From NCBI GenBank assembly GCA_028694115.1, contig JAQUUB010000061.1:1-25712 (forward strand): a stretch of 25,712 bases of DNA, written 5' to 3'. Origin of the DNA: Lachnospiraceae bacterium (lineage in GTDB: Bacteria; Bacillota_A; Clostridia; Lachnospirales; Lachnospiraceae). Shown one piece after another: positions 1 through 6,502 of the stretch. Made by a program: the position numbers and the translations under genes. The notes beneath the pieces were generated by a model. That model was not told the origin of the DNA. It made no database searches and saw only the letters and a list, made by a program, of their open reading frames with translations. Position 1 is the first letter of the stretch, and each line of letters starts with the position of its first letter.

Positions 1-1
1 A

Positions 2-385
2 GATCCAAAAGAACAATGGAAAGAAATTCATTCGATTTTAAGAAATCCTGTTATCACAACTTTTGAAATAACAGAGGATTTGAAACTTGACGTAAAAGCC
101 GGAATGTCTGCTCTTTGCGAATATTCTATGCTAGAAGATAATCCGTTTCCAACCTATGCAATTACAAAGAAGGAAATACAAAAATTGCAGATAAAGAAAA
201 AGCAGCTTGTCCAAAAAGGGGAGGAAAAGGGTTGTGTTATTCAAGAACTTGGATATTATATTAATTTTCAAAAGAGGAATTTAGTCGATCCATTGACAGT
301 TTTGTTATCACTCAGTGATGAAGAAAAAGCAGATGATAGAGTAAGACTTTCAATTGATGAAATGCTCAAGGAGTACGTATGGTAA
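2..385 (+). CDS. AbiEi-like winged-helix protein, C-terminal part (5' end outside the window)
   Basis: The frame is open from the window edge to the TAA at 383-385, so the start lies outside. The peptide aligns by eye with the C-terminal third of the 316-residue protein at 3638-4588: a K/IAG.SAL.(E/N)....L.....P.P..AI block, then a G(Y/P)..(I/Y)F.....VDP....L block and a final acidic helix ending (E/D)E(L/M)L.E. In the other copy this gene is followed directly by a nucleotidyltransferase-like partner, and the same order is seen here: its last codons overlap the ATG at 379. Inference: antitoxin-like half of an AbiE-type (type IV toxin-antitoxin) pair. Whether the rest of the gene is intact cannot be seen. 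Confidence 0.6.
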   Translation, partial: DPKEQWKEIHSILRNPVITTFEITEDLKLDVKAGMSALCEYSMLEDNPFPTYAITKKEIQKLQIKKKQLVQKGEEKGCVIQELGYYINFQKRNLVDPLTVLLSLSDEEKADDRVRLSIDEMLKEYVW

Positions 386-621
386 AGGGATTAGAGGATT
401 TAAAAGCGCGGAAAGAACGTGGGGAGCAAGTTGATTCATCAAATATTAAAAAGCATAAAAATGATATATTAAGGATAGTAGTTGAAATGGGATTGAAAAG
501 ACCAAATAGTTTACCGGATTTGATAATAAAGGACATCGAACAATTTCTTCATTTGTTATCCGATGATCCATTTGATGCAAATCTGCGAAGGCTATTGCAG
601 TGTAATGACCTTTTTATATGA
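379..621 (+). pseudogene. AbiEii-like nucleotidyltransferase, core-deleted remnant
   Basis: An 80-residue frame starts at an ATG that overlaps the end of the upstream gene (ATGGTAA junction), exactly as in the other copies. From about residue 5 it matches the C-terminal helical part of the protein at 4589-5273: L.D.K.R(K/A)(E/G)RGE.V....(I/L)KKHK.D(I/V)(L/F)R, then ...I...I..F......D. The N-terminal catalytic half, with the G-S and D-x-D motifs of the nucleotidyltransferase fold, is missing. Only the start codon and perhaps two more codons of the original 5' end remain. It is therefore read as a deletion derivative that is unlikely to be catalytic. It could still encode a small helical protein. 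Confidence 0.6.
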
Positions 622-689
622 AAATGATTTACTTTCAACTATTTATAATATGTAAAGAAGGCATAGAGCCTACAGCGATTTTTTTCAGT

Positions 690-699
690 TTCTATTGAC
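690..699 (+). repeat. TTCTATTGAC motif at the left border of the Fic fragment
   Basis: Ten bases identical to the core of the inverted-repeat motif at 7989-8001 (AATTCTATTGACG). It sits immediately before the first base (700) of the duplicated Fic fragment. The 68 bases before it (622-689) show no gene. Confidence 0.4.
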
Positions 700-835
700 C
701 CCTATTCACTAACAGAAGAGATGATGAATCTTGTGTCTTCAATATCTGAGAAAATGGGAAAAATAGATGTATATCACAATTTAGATTCCAAACCACACTT
801 AAGAAGAAATAACAGAATAAAGTCCATTCATTCCT
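700..835 (+). pseudogene. Duplicated 5' fragment of the Fic gene at 6503
   Basis: These 136 bases are identical, base for base, to 6521-6656 inside the intact Fic gene. They encode that protein's residues 7-51, starting at PYSLTEEMMN and stopping just before the serine of the inhibitory SLKIEAN motif. There is no start codon or ribosome site of its own, and the sequence diverges abruptly at 836. Perfect identity next to much older, decayed relics points to a recent duplication or gene conversion. Confidence 0.9.
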
Positions 836-874
836 ATGAAAAGACTTTTGAAAGAGAAGTTTCACCTTTATTGC

Positions 875-973
875 AGATATTGCAAATTGGCTATTAGAAA
901 AGCAATCTATTAGCCAAAAATGAAAAATAATATGAAATGGTCAATAAAGAGAGATCAGGGTACAAACTACCTT
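875..973 (+). repeat. 99-bp repeat copy 1, with hairpin; Panacea (DUF4065) N-terminal relic
   Basis: This is a 99-bp unit repeated without gaps at 10769-10867 with five differences (94/99). One frame reads ADIANWLLEKQSISQK and then stops, which resembles the N-terminus of Panacea-domain (DUF4065) proteins (DIA..(L/F)L.K...). The same bases form a hairpin: 887-897 pairs with 907-917 (10 of 11 pairs), leaving a 9-nt loop. No complete gene is present. Confidence 0.6.
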
Positions 974-993
974 GGTCTTTTTGCGTGTAAACG

Positions 994-1092
994 CTATGCT
1001 TTACATATGTCGTGTGCCAGTTCTGACCAGGGCATCAAATCATCCAATTCTTGTGGATGATTATGCCAATCCGTACCTGGCATATACATAAG
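994..1092 (-). pseudogene. IS66-type transposase, C-terminal remnant
   Basis: On the minus strand a frame ending at the TAG (994-996) reads a short peptide with P-G-T-D-W-H and then E-L-D-D-L-M-P-W-S-E. This matches the conserved C-terminus of IS66-family transposases (LDDLLPWS). The rest of the transposase is absent and unrelated AT-rich DNA follows. It marks past insertion-sequence activity in this region. Confidence 0.55.
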
Positions 1093-1119
1093 TAACACTA
1101 AAATGGTATAAAATATAGA

Positions 1120-1165
1120 ACGGGGCGAAAGATACTCTCAATTTCGAAAAAAACGGGGCAAAATA
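1120..1165 (+). repeat. ACGGGGC direct repeat, 33-bp spacing
   Basis: ACGGGGC(G/A)AAA(G/T)ATA occurs at 1120 and again at 1153, exactly 33 bp apart. The stretch between the IS66 remnant and the first ATPase (1093-1413) holds no gene I can support, only this repeat, a promoter and the operator-like repeats. Confidence 0.45.
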
Positions 1166-1215
1166 TAGGTGTAAGCTAAGGAATACTATTTGACGAGAGT
1201 CAGTAAATGTATGGT

Positions 1216-1243
1216 TTGCTTTCGTGCGAAAACATTCTATAAT
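1216..1243 (+). promoter_or_regulatory. Putative sigma-A promoter upstream of the DUF234 ATPase
   Basis: TTGCTT (1216-1221), a 16-bp spacer and a perfect TATAAT (1238-1243). It would give a leader of about 165 bases before the ATG at 1414. A second weaker candidate, TTTACA (1342) followed by TAATAA (1364), lies between the two operator-like repeats. Confidence 0.4.
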
Positions 1244-1300
1244 ACACATAAAAGTAAACAAAGGCGGTATGTTAGTTATATGATCGAAACAAGATGGATT

Positions 1301-1413
1301 TAATTCGACGCAAATAGACTCGGACTTTATCGAATTAAATATTTACAAACTTGCTCTTCTGTGTAATAATAATACTAATTCGATAGAAACCGACTCGGAG
1401 GTGACCGAATAAA
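1301..1413 (+). promoter_or_regulatory. Composite direct repeat and inverted repeat before the ATPase (putative operator)
   Basis: The pattern TAATTCGA-N8-GACTCGGA-N5-(T/C)CGAAT occurs twice, at 1301-1335 and 1376-1410, 75 bp apart with identical internal spacing. The first copy is also an 11-bp perfect inverted repeat (1298-1308 with 1330-1340). The second copy contains the ribosome site (GGAGGTGA, 1397-1404) of the gene at 1414, so a bound protein or an RNA fold could block translation. Regulation is inferred; no regulator is identified. Confidence 0.55.
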
Positions 1414-2793
1414 ATGAAGTTTATTGGACGTAAAGAATTTTTAAATAAATTAAAAAAACAGGTTGATACAGACGAGATGTCTTTTTCTCTGATTTATGGA
1501 AGGCGTCGAGTAGGAAAAAGTGAACTTGTTAAAGAGACATTAAGATGTGCAAGCGAAAAAAGCATTTATTTTGAATGTAAACAGGTCGCTGAGGAAAGTA
1601 ATGTTGTAAGCCTTAGTGCTATTGTTTCTGATGTTATGGGACTTCCTAAACTTGGCTATACGGATATTGAATCGCTGTTAGATTATATATTCAAATTAGC
1701 AGTAAATGAGAAGCTGATACTTGTTCTCGATGAATATCCTTATCTTCGGGAATCCGTAAAAGGACTTGATAGCATATTGCAATCGCAGATAGATAAATAC
1801 AGGGAGAGTTCAAAATTAAAACTGATAATTTTAGGTTCATATGTTGAGATTATGAGATCTTTGTTGGAACATTCTAATCCATTATATGGTAGGGTGGATC
1901 TGACAATTGATCTGAAACAGATGGATTATTACGAATCGGCTTTATTTTATCCGGAGTTTTCGCCAGAAGATAAAGTTCGTATTTATTCAGTTTTTGGTGG
2001 AATTCCTTATTACAACCGTCTAATCGATGATAAGAAAAGTGTACGAGATAATATGATTGACTTGATTGCATCTTCTGGAGCAAGATTAGAAAATGAAGTG
2101 TCGATGTATTTGAGTGCGGAGATTTCCAAAATCATAAATGCAAATGAGGTATTTGAGGCTTTGGCCAGAGGCTATTCAAGATATAGCGATATTCTGTCTC
2201 AATCACATGTTTCAAGTGGACCGACACTTATTGACGTTTTGGAAAAACTGATTAAAATGGAAGTAGTAGTGAAGACTGCACCGATTAATGATCCTAATAA
2301 TAAGAGAAAAGTAGGATATCAGGTAGCAGATAATCTTTCTTTGTTTTATTATCGATACATTTTTAAGTATCTGTCACAGATTACAATCATGGATTCAAGT
2401 GTTTTCTTTTCAAAGTATATTGAGAAAGATTTCGAAGAAAAATATGTACCACATCAGTTTGAGGAAATCTGCAAGCAGTACTTGATTCGAGAGAACAAAG
2501 CAGGTAATATAAATCCGGTGTTTGAGAAAATTGGAAAATATTATTATGATAATCCGAAAGAACATACAAATGGTGAATTTGACATTGTCACAGAGGATGA
2601 ATTGGGATTCGCTTTCTATGAAGTTAAATTCAGAAAAGCACCTGTTTCTAAATCCATGGTGGAAGATGAAATTGCTCAGGTAGATGCAACGGGATTAAAA
2701 TGCTATAAGTATGTATTTTTTTCAAGATCTGGGTATGAGGAAATGGATTTTGATAATGTTGTTAAGATAGATATAAAAGCATTGTTTGATTAA
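1414..2793 (+). CDS. P-loop ATPase with DUF234-type C-terminal domain
   Basis: A 459-residue archaeal-ATPase/MCM-like protein. It begins with the family signature F.GR..EL..L, has a Walker A motif GRRRVGKS (residues 29-36) and a Walker B VLDEYPY with acidic pair D106-E107. A winged-helix segment lies around residues 240-300. The C-terminal part contains a nuclease-like pattern, GEFDIV followed by FYEVKFRK, as in PD-(D/E)xK folds. The length fits the family. Start: ATG at 1414 with GGAGGTGA nine bases upstream. The family is common in prokaryotes and mostly uncharacterised. It is related to the AAA_14/DUF4143 ATPases at 11257 and 12914, and these genes are often found among defence genes. The gene stands alone, without an obvious partner. 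Function beyond ATP binding is unknown. Confidence 0.85.
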   Translation: MKFIGRKEFLNKLKKQVDTDEMSFSLIYGRRRVGKSELVKETLRCASEKSIYFECKQVAEESNVVSLSAIVSDVMGLPKLGYTDIESLLDYIFKLAVNEKLILVLDEYPYLRESVKGLDSILQSQIDKYRESSKLKLIILGSYVEIMRSLLEHSNPLYGRVDLTIDLKQMDYYESALFYPEFSPEDKVRIYSVFGGIPYYNRLIDDKKSVRDNMIDLIASSGARLENEVSMYLSAEISKIINANEVFEALARGYSRYSDILSQSHVSSGPTLIDVLEKLIKMEVVVKTAPINDPNNKRKVGYQVADNLSLFYYRYIFKYLSQITIMDSSVFFSKYIEKDFEEKYVPHQFEEICKQYLIRENKAGNINPVFEKIGKYYYDNPKEHTNGEFDIVTEDELGFAFYEVKFRKAPVSKSMVEDEIAQVDATGLKCYKYVFFSRSGYEEMDFDNVVKIDIKALFD

Positions 2794-2814
2794 GCGAGTT
2801 AGGATAAAAAAAAA

Positions 2815-2949
2815 TTATTGAATTCCGACAATGAAGAATTTATAATAGAAATGTAACAAATTGTCTATTAAGTTTTTAGCAATTTCCAAGTCTTTATGAT
2901 AATCCATGAAACTATACCCCCAAAGGTACTTGCCACAACGGGGACACAT
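2815..2949 (-). other. Small minus-strand frame with CPRCGK zinc-knuckle motif (relic?)
   Basis: A 44-codon frame starting at ATG (2947-2949, minus strand) reads MCPRCGKYLWGYSF and then a helical, hydrophobic tail, stopping just before a run of T on that strand. The frame stays open about 20 codons further upstream without a clear start. The CxxC pattern suggests half of a zinc ribbon, but no partner cysteines follow. It may be a fragment of a larger gene. I do not recognise the family. Confidence 0.25.
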
Positions 2950-3187
2950 CGATTCAGTAGTGTCATGGAGAATCACGAATATCAAAAAAGCGTTTCAGAT
3001 GCGCAAATTGGTTTCGACGTAGAATCATGGAGGGAAATCTAGGTTTCGCGCACGAAGTTTCCGACGATGAAGTCATTAGACAAATAAAGCCAGTAAAATC
3101 AGGGATTACAAGACTTTTGAGCTATAATTTACAACAAATTTACAATGCATAATAAGTGATAATAACTGAATTTGAATATTTTGTACT
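2950..3187 (+). other. Gene-poor stretch with a 41-codon frame and TTCCGACGATGAA motif
   Basis: There is no gene I can support here. A short frame at 3027-3152 begins MEGNLGFAHEVSDDEVIRQI, without a ribosome site, and is probably a relic. TTCCGACGATGAA at 3059-3071 recurs at 14606-14618, and with one change at 2823-2835. Two TTTACA boxes separated by 5 bases lie around 3128-3145. Confidence 0.3.
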
Positions 3188-3227
3188 TTAAGGACACTTT
3201 TCTAGAAATAGAGGGTGTTCTTTTTTG
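3188..3227 (+). terminator. Intrinsic terminator
   Basis: GGACAC...CTA and TAGAGGGTGTTC pair, with G-U pairs and one bulge, around a short loop, followed by a T-run (TTCTTTTTTG). It may end transcription from the ATPase gene or from the lost gene before it. Confidence 0.6.
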
Positions 3228-3256
3228 TTATGGTCAAACAAAAAAGGAGGAAGAAA

Positions 3257-3478
3257 TATGGGTAATGCAACTAAAGGTTAGAGGTATCATTAGTGAATGT
3301 TATGAGCCGTGAGCTGATTTTGAAAGAATATGTAGAAAGTATAAGAGAAACTTCAAGAGAAACTTCAAGAGGCATATGGAAAGAAGTTACATATCTTTCA
3401 AAGTATTATTCCATTATCAGTAAAAGCAGCAGAAACAAGTGCAGAAGCGGAAGTATTTGTACCAGTTTCTTAATGCCA
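3257..3478 (+). pseudogene. Unidentified broken gene with tandem GAGAAACTTCAA
   Basis: A strong ribosome site (AAAGGAGGAAG, 3243-3253) precedes an ATG at 3259 that meets a stop after six codons (MGNATKG). Several frames then share the stretch. One contains a 12-base tandem duplication (GAGAAACTTCAA, about 3343-3366). Another ends V-K-A-A-E-T-S-A-E-A-E-V-F-V-P-V-S-stop just before the next terminator. The good ribosome site, the terminator and the shifted frames suggest a decayed real gene. I do not recognise the product. Confidence 0.35.
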
Positions 3479-3518
3479 AGATCATTACATGAAAATGTAG
3501 TGGTCTTCGGTATTTTTT
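3479..3518 (+). terminator. Intrinsic terminator with GAAA loop
   Basis: AAGATCATTACAT pairs with ATGTAGTGGTCTT over 13 positions (two G-U or T-G pairs) around a GAAA loop. CGGTATTTTTT follows. It separates the broken gene upstream from the AbiEi-like promoter. Confidence 0.75.
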
Positions 3519-3566
3519 ATTGAAAAATGGCAAATCTAAAGAGTGAAACACTTAGTCCTAAGTAAA

Positions 3567-3624
3567 GTAACATAAAATATTGAATAGTAACATTAAATAT
3601 GTTATTATATAAAAAATATGTTAC
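3567..3624 (+). promoter_or_regulatory. Promoter with symmetric four-site GTAACAT operator
   Basis: The -35 TTGAAT (3580-3585), a 17-bp spacer and -10 TATTAT (3603-3608) form a sigma-A promoter. It is overlaid by four 7-mers in mirror symmetry: GTAACAT at 3567-3573 and 3587-3593, ATGTTAT at 3599-3605 and ATGTTAC at 3618-3624. Two sites fall on each side of a centre near 3596. AbiEi antitoxins are known to bind inverted repeats in their own promoters, so autorepression by the downstream protein is the natural inference. The repeats continue to 14 bases before the ATG at 3638. Confidence 0.7.
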
Positions 3625-3637
3625 AAAGAGGTGCGAC

Positions 3638-4588
3638 ATGAAACAACAGTTGGAAGAGTTCTTTGGATATGCTGTTAAAATAAAGGAATATAAAGAAAAA
3701 CTGAGGTTGCCAATCTATATGACAATGAGGCACATAAGCATAGTTGAATTGTATGGAACATCCTTTGCACTTGTTGATATTTCAAAGGAAACTGAATTGT
3801 CTGCTTCTGCAATGAAAAAACAGAAGAAAAAGTACGAAGAAGCTATGCAGTGTCCAGTTGCATATCAGGTTTCTGTTGATAGTCTCTCTGCAAGAAATGC
3901 AATGGTTAAAAATGATATTGCATTTATAGATTTGCCAGAGAATGTTTTTCTACCATTCTTAGGAATCGTATTGCAGGATGCTTATAAAAAGCAACTGATA
4001 AAAGCAGATAGAATGATGCCTGCAACTCAGATGGTATTCCTTAAATTACTCTATATGGAAGATAACGAAAGTGCATTAAAGAGTAAAATTGCCAGTGAGC
4101 TAAATCTTACGAAGACATCTCTTACAAGAGCAACTGCACAGTTAAAAGAGATGGACCTTATTATGGAAAATAAGTCAGGTACTGAAATTGGTGTTATGAG
4201 AAACTGCCCTAGGAAAGAATACTATGACAGGGCGCGGAAATACATGATCAGTCCAGTTCAGAAGATAATTACTGTAAAAGCAGAGGAAGTAGCTCGTATT
4301 GGATTAATTGCGGGAGAAGCAGCGCTAAGTAATGTAACTGAACTAAATCCACCGATTATCCCGGAAAAAGCTATTTATAAAGGGGCAGAAATTGTGGACC
4401 AGTTAGAGGCTGTGGATGCAAGGTTTGAGGAGCAAAGTAGCTGCGTTAAACTTCAATTGTGGAAATATGGTCCGGAATATTTTGCAAAGAATGGAGCAGT
4501 TGATCCAGTATCCCTTGTGTGTAGCTTTACCCAGAATGAAGATGAACGTATAGAGATGTGTATTGAAGAACTGTTGGAGGAATTATAG
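3638..4588 (+). CDS. AbiEi-like winged-helix antitoxin/transcription regulator
   Basis: A 316-residue protein. The start is ATG at 3638, which has AGAGGTG eight bases upstream; a possible upstream ATG at 3599 has no ribosome site and lies inside the operator. Residues about 130-190 form a winged helix of MarR/AbiEi type (KSKIASELNLTKTSLTRATA). The C-terminal half contains the block shared with the fragment at 2-385 and ends in an acidic helix. Its stop is followed directly by the ATG of a nucleotidyltransferase-like gene, the AbiEi/AbiEii order of type IV toxin-antitoxin systems. The promoter operator fits autoregulation. Three other copies in this window are partial or broken; this is the only one that can be seen whole. 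Its cognate toxin is damaged. The family call is by motif and context, not by search. Confidence 0.7.
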   Translation: MKQQLEEFFGYAVKIKEYKEKLRLPIYMTMRHISIVELYGTSFALVDISKETELSASAMKKQKKKYEEAMQCPVAYQVSVDSLSARNAMVKNDIAFIDLPENVFLPFLGIVLQDAYKKQLIKADRMMPATQMVFLKLLYMEDNESALKSKIASELNLTKTSLTRATAQLKEMDLIMENKSGTEIGVMRNCPRKEYYDRARKYMISPVQKIITVKAEEVARIGLIAGEAALSNVTELNPPIIPEKAIYKGAEIVDQLEAVDARFEEQSSCVKLQLWKYGPEYFAKNGAVDPVSLVCSFTQNEDERIEMCIEELLEEL

Positions 4589-5273
4589 ATGGTATTAGGA
4601 ATAGATTTTACTTACAGAAGCTTATATGACATTTAGAGCAACAAAAGATATAGACATGATTTTAATCATGGAGGACAACTTTCCAGAGTTTGCCACTGTT
4701 TTCTGGGAGTACATAAAAGAAGGTGGATACAAATGTGGTTGGAAGAATGAAGAAAACATGCATTTCTATCGATTTACAGAAGGTAAATCCGGATATCCAA
4801 CGATGATTGAATTGTTTTCCAGAAAGCCAGGATATCATCTTGAAATTGAGGAAGGAATTATTCCAATACATATTGATGATGACACCTCTAGTCTCTCGGC
4901 TATTCTTCTAAATGATGATTTCTACCAGTTCATGATGGTAGGTCGAAAGGTAGTGAATGGTATAGGCGTATTAGGAGAAGAGCATTTAATTCCTTTTAAG
5001 ATGTATGCTTGGATCAATCTTTTAGATCGTAAAAGAGCGGGCGAGCATGTGAATGAAAAAGATTTAAAGAAACACAAATATGATGTTTTTCGATTACTTC
5101 AAATAGTTACTGATGGAACGAAAGTGGCTTCGATGGGACTTGTTACGGAAAGCATACATAGATTTATTGAAGAAATCAGTGCTGTAGATGAAAGCGAAGT
5201 AAGGCTCATCCAAATGGGTTTACCTTTTGATAGAAATCAAGGTGTGGAACTTTTGAAGGAAATATATTTATAG
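4589..5273 (+). pseudogene. AbiEii-like nucleotidyltransferase toxin with N-terminal core deleted
   Basis: The original start, ATG at 4589, touches the stop of the antitoxin-like gene and reads MVLGIDF. It then loses frame: a second frame picks up at LTEAYMTFRATKDIDMIL and runs to the stop at 5271-5273. R-A-T-x-D-I-D is the D-x-D part of the AbiEii/AbiGii nucleotidyltransferase signature. The G-G/S motif that should lie about 20-30 residues before it is missing, so a deletion of roughly that size is inferred. A re-started 215-residue protein from ATG 4626 is possible, but no good ribosome site precedes it. The rest (IELFS strand, KxHK helix, LPFDRNQGVELLKEIYL end) is preserved. It is probably inactive as a nucleotidyltransferase. 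Confidence 0.7.
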
Positions 5274-5291
5274 TTCATAGAATTATTGTAG

Positions 5292-5378
5292 AGACTTCGC
5301 GAACTTGAAGACAGTTGTAAAGTAAATATCAGATTTATGTATTTAATGGATAATGAACGTCCATCCCTATCAAAGTAA
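5292..5378 (+). mobile_element. IS1182-type transposase fragment
   Basis: A stop-bounded frame reads RLRELEDSCKVNIRFMYLMD and continues N-E-R-P-S. This resembles the conserved IS1182-family transposase segment (...R.(I/L)E..C..(D/N)IRFM(Y/W)L.....PSH). Only about 28 codons remain and no terminal repeats are seen. Confidence 0.45.
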
Positions 5379-5389
5379 TCAGAAGCAGC

Positions 5390-5572
5390 ATGCTGGCAAA
5401 TCCTTTTGAAAAACTGGAACGAAAGAGATTTTTGTATTATTCCAAAGATTTGAATACAATTTCAATGAATCACGCGCTTTTTTCTAAAATGAGGAAGGAA
5501 GACTGGAACAGAATTCGCAAGCAAATGAAAGAGGATCTTGAGAATTATTATGTGGACATGGGAGGAGTATAA
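5390..5572 (+). pseudogene. Unidentified C-terminal-like fragment
   Basis: A 60-codon frame from an ATG at 5390 without a ribosome site: NPFEKLERKRFLYYSKDLN, then SMNHALFSKMRKEDWNRIRK and an acidic helix ending in VDMGGV. It looks like the C-terminal end of a larger protein joined to IS1182 debris. I do not recognise the family. Stretch 5573-5646 holds nothing I can name. Confidence 0.3.
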
Positions 5573-5646
5573 GGGGATAATATACTGAGCAGATTAAGAA
5601 ATTTAGTTACTTATTATTATCAGAAATATTTCAAGAATAGGGGAGA

Positions 5647-5832
5647 ATGAGGGGGTTATTTTCAAAGGCAGAAGTTATTATTTTAAAAGAAACAAGTGAT
5701 GCGGATACATATTTAAAAAAGCTTGAAGAATTACTTCCGAGGGCGAATAAAGACATAAAACAAAAAATCCAGAAAGAAATCGCTATAACCAAAGCCGGTA
5801 TCGTAATAGATAAGAGTAAATTTTTCACTTAA
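5647..5832 (+). pseudogene. NERD-domain (nuclease-related) protein, N-terminal remnant
   Basis: Sixty-one codons beginning MRGLFSKAEVIILKETSDAD and continuing to AITKAGI. This resembles the N-terminal leader of NERD-domain proteins, where a ...LKE.SDA...L..L..L.......(I/L)...I....AGI..E block precedes the nuclease-like core. The frame leaves the family right after AGI (VIDKSKFFT, stop), so the catalytic core is gone. Family call by eye. Confidence 0.45.
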
Positions 5833-6111
5833 TTGGTGACAGGCAGATACGATATTCAAAGAATGGGTGAACTTGCAAAAGTATTGCAGACATATTTTGA
5901 AAAGAGTTATCAGTTTATAAAAACAACGGTAAGTATGAGTAAAATGGATCTGTTTGGTGCGGTTTCATCAGGACATTGCAGCCGATTCTTGGAGATGGTT
6001 GCACCTATACAGGATAAACAGGACGAAAATGGGTTGTTTACACCTGAGGCGGTATATCAGAAATGTAAAAATTGGGATTTTGGTCAAAAAAACAGCCATC
6101 TCCATATTTAA
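5833..6111 (+). pseudogene. Unidentified fragment abutting the NERD remnant
   Basis: A 92-codon frame starts immediately after the NERD remnant's stop, with TTG/GTG but no ribosome site: GRYDIQRMGELAKVLQTYFE, later SKMDLFGAVSSGHCSRFLEM and a C-terminal GLFTPEAVYQKCKNWDFG. It is probably the C-terminal end of a different lost gene, joined by deletion. No family recognised. Confidence 0.3.
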
Positions 6112-6196
6112 CATATCTGTGTAATCATATATTGATACGAGTGGGATTATAAGAGTGTTATGCAGAACATAAATTCTAAGTTGGGGGAAGAGCTAT

Positions 6197-6439
6197 ATGG
6201 AAAAGTGGGAATTCTTACAGTTAAAAATTGATACAGTCGTGTCTACAAGACCTTTCGGTGGAAAAGAGAGTAATCAGGAGTATTATGTGATTTATGATAC
6301 GGACCAGTTTGGGAGTGAATATAGAGGCAAGGAGTTTTGTGTATATGGGGCAAATCAACTGGATGGCGATGGGTGTATTAGAATTTCTTCTACAAATTAT
6401 CAATTCTTCAATGTTGAGGGAGAAATAAATAGAGAGTAG
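6197..6439 (+). CDS. Small unidentified protein upstream of Fic
   Basis: An 80-residue acidic, beta-rich-looking protein (EYYVIYDTDQFGSEYRGKEF, later GCIRISSTNYQFFNVEGEIN). It has a convincing ribosome site (GGGGGAAGAG) six bases before ATG 6197. It ends 63 bases before the class II Fic gene, on the same strand. I do not recognise it. Its position suggests co-transcription with Fic. It could be a partner of the Fic module or simply an unrelated small gene. Confidence 0.5.
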   Translation: MEKWEFLQLKIDTVVSTRPFGGKESNQEYYVIYDTDQFGSEYRGKEFCVYGANQLDGDGCIRISSTNYQFFNVEGEINRE

Positions 6440-6462
6440 TGATAATTTTCAAAAAATGTGGT

Positions 6463-6486
6463 AAGATAATAAGCAAGATAATAAGC
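6463..6486 (+). repeat. 12-bp tandem duplication before Fic
   Basis: AAGATAATAAGC is repeated twice head to tail in the 63-bp gap before the Fic gene. It overlaps possible -10-like sequence (TAAGAT/GATAAT). A change in copy number would shift a promoter element relative to the start. Confidence 0.6.
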
Positions 6487-6502
6487 AAGTCGAGGTGACA
6501 AT

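Noticed and set aside
1061..1261. A 66-codon minus-strand frame
   Set aside because: Its last codons overlap the IS66 remnant in the wrong frame, and no family features or ribosome site are seen.
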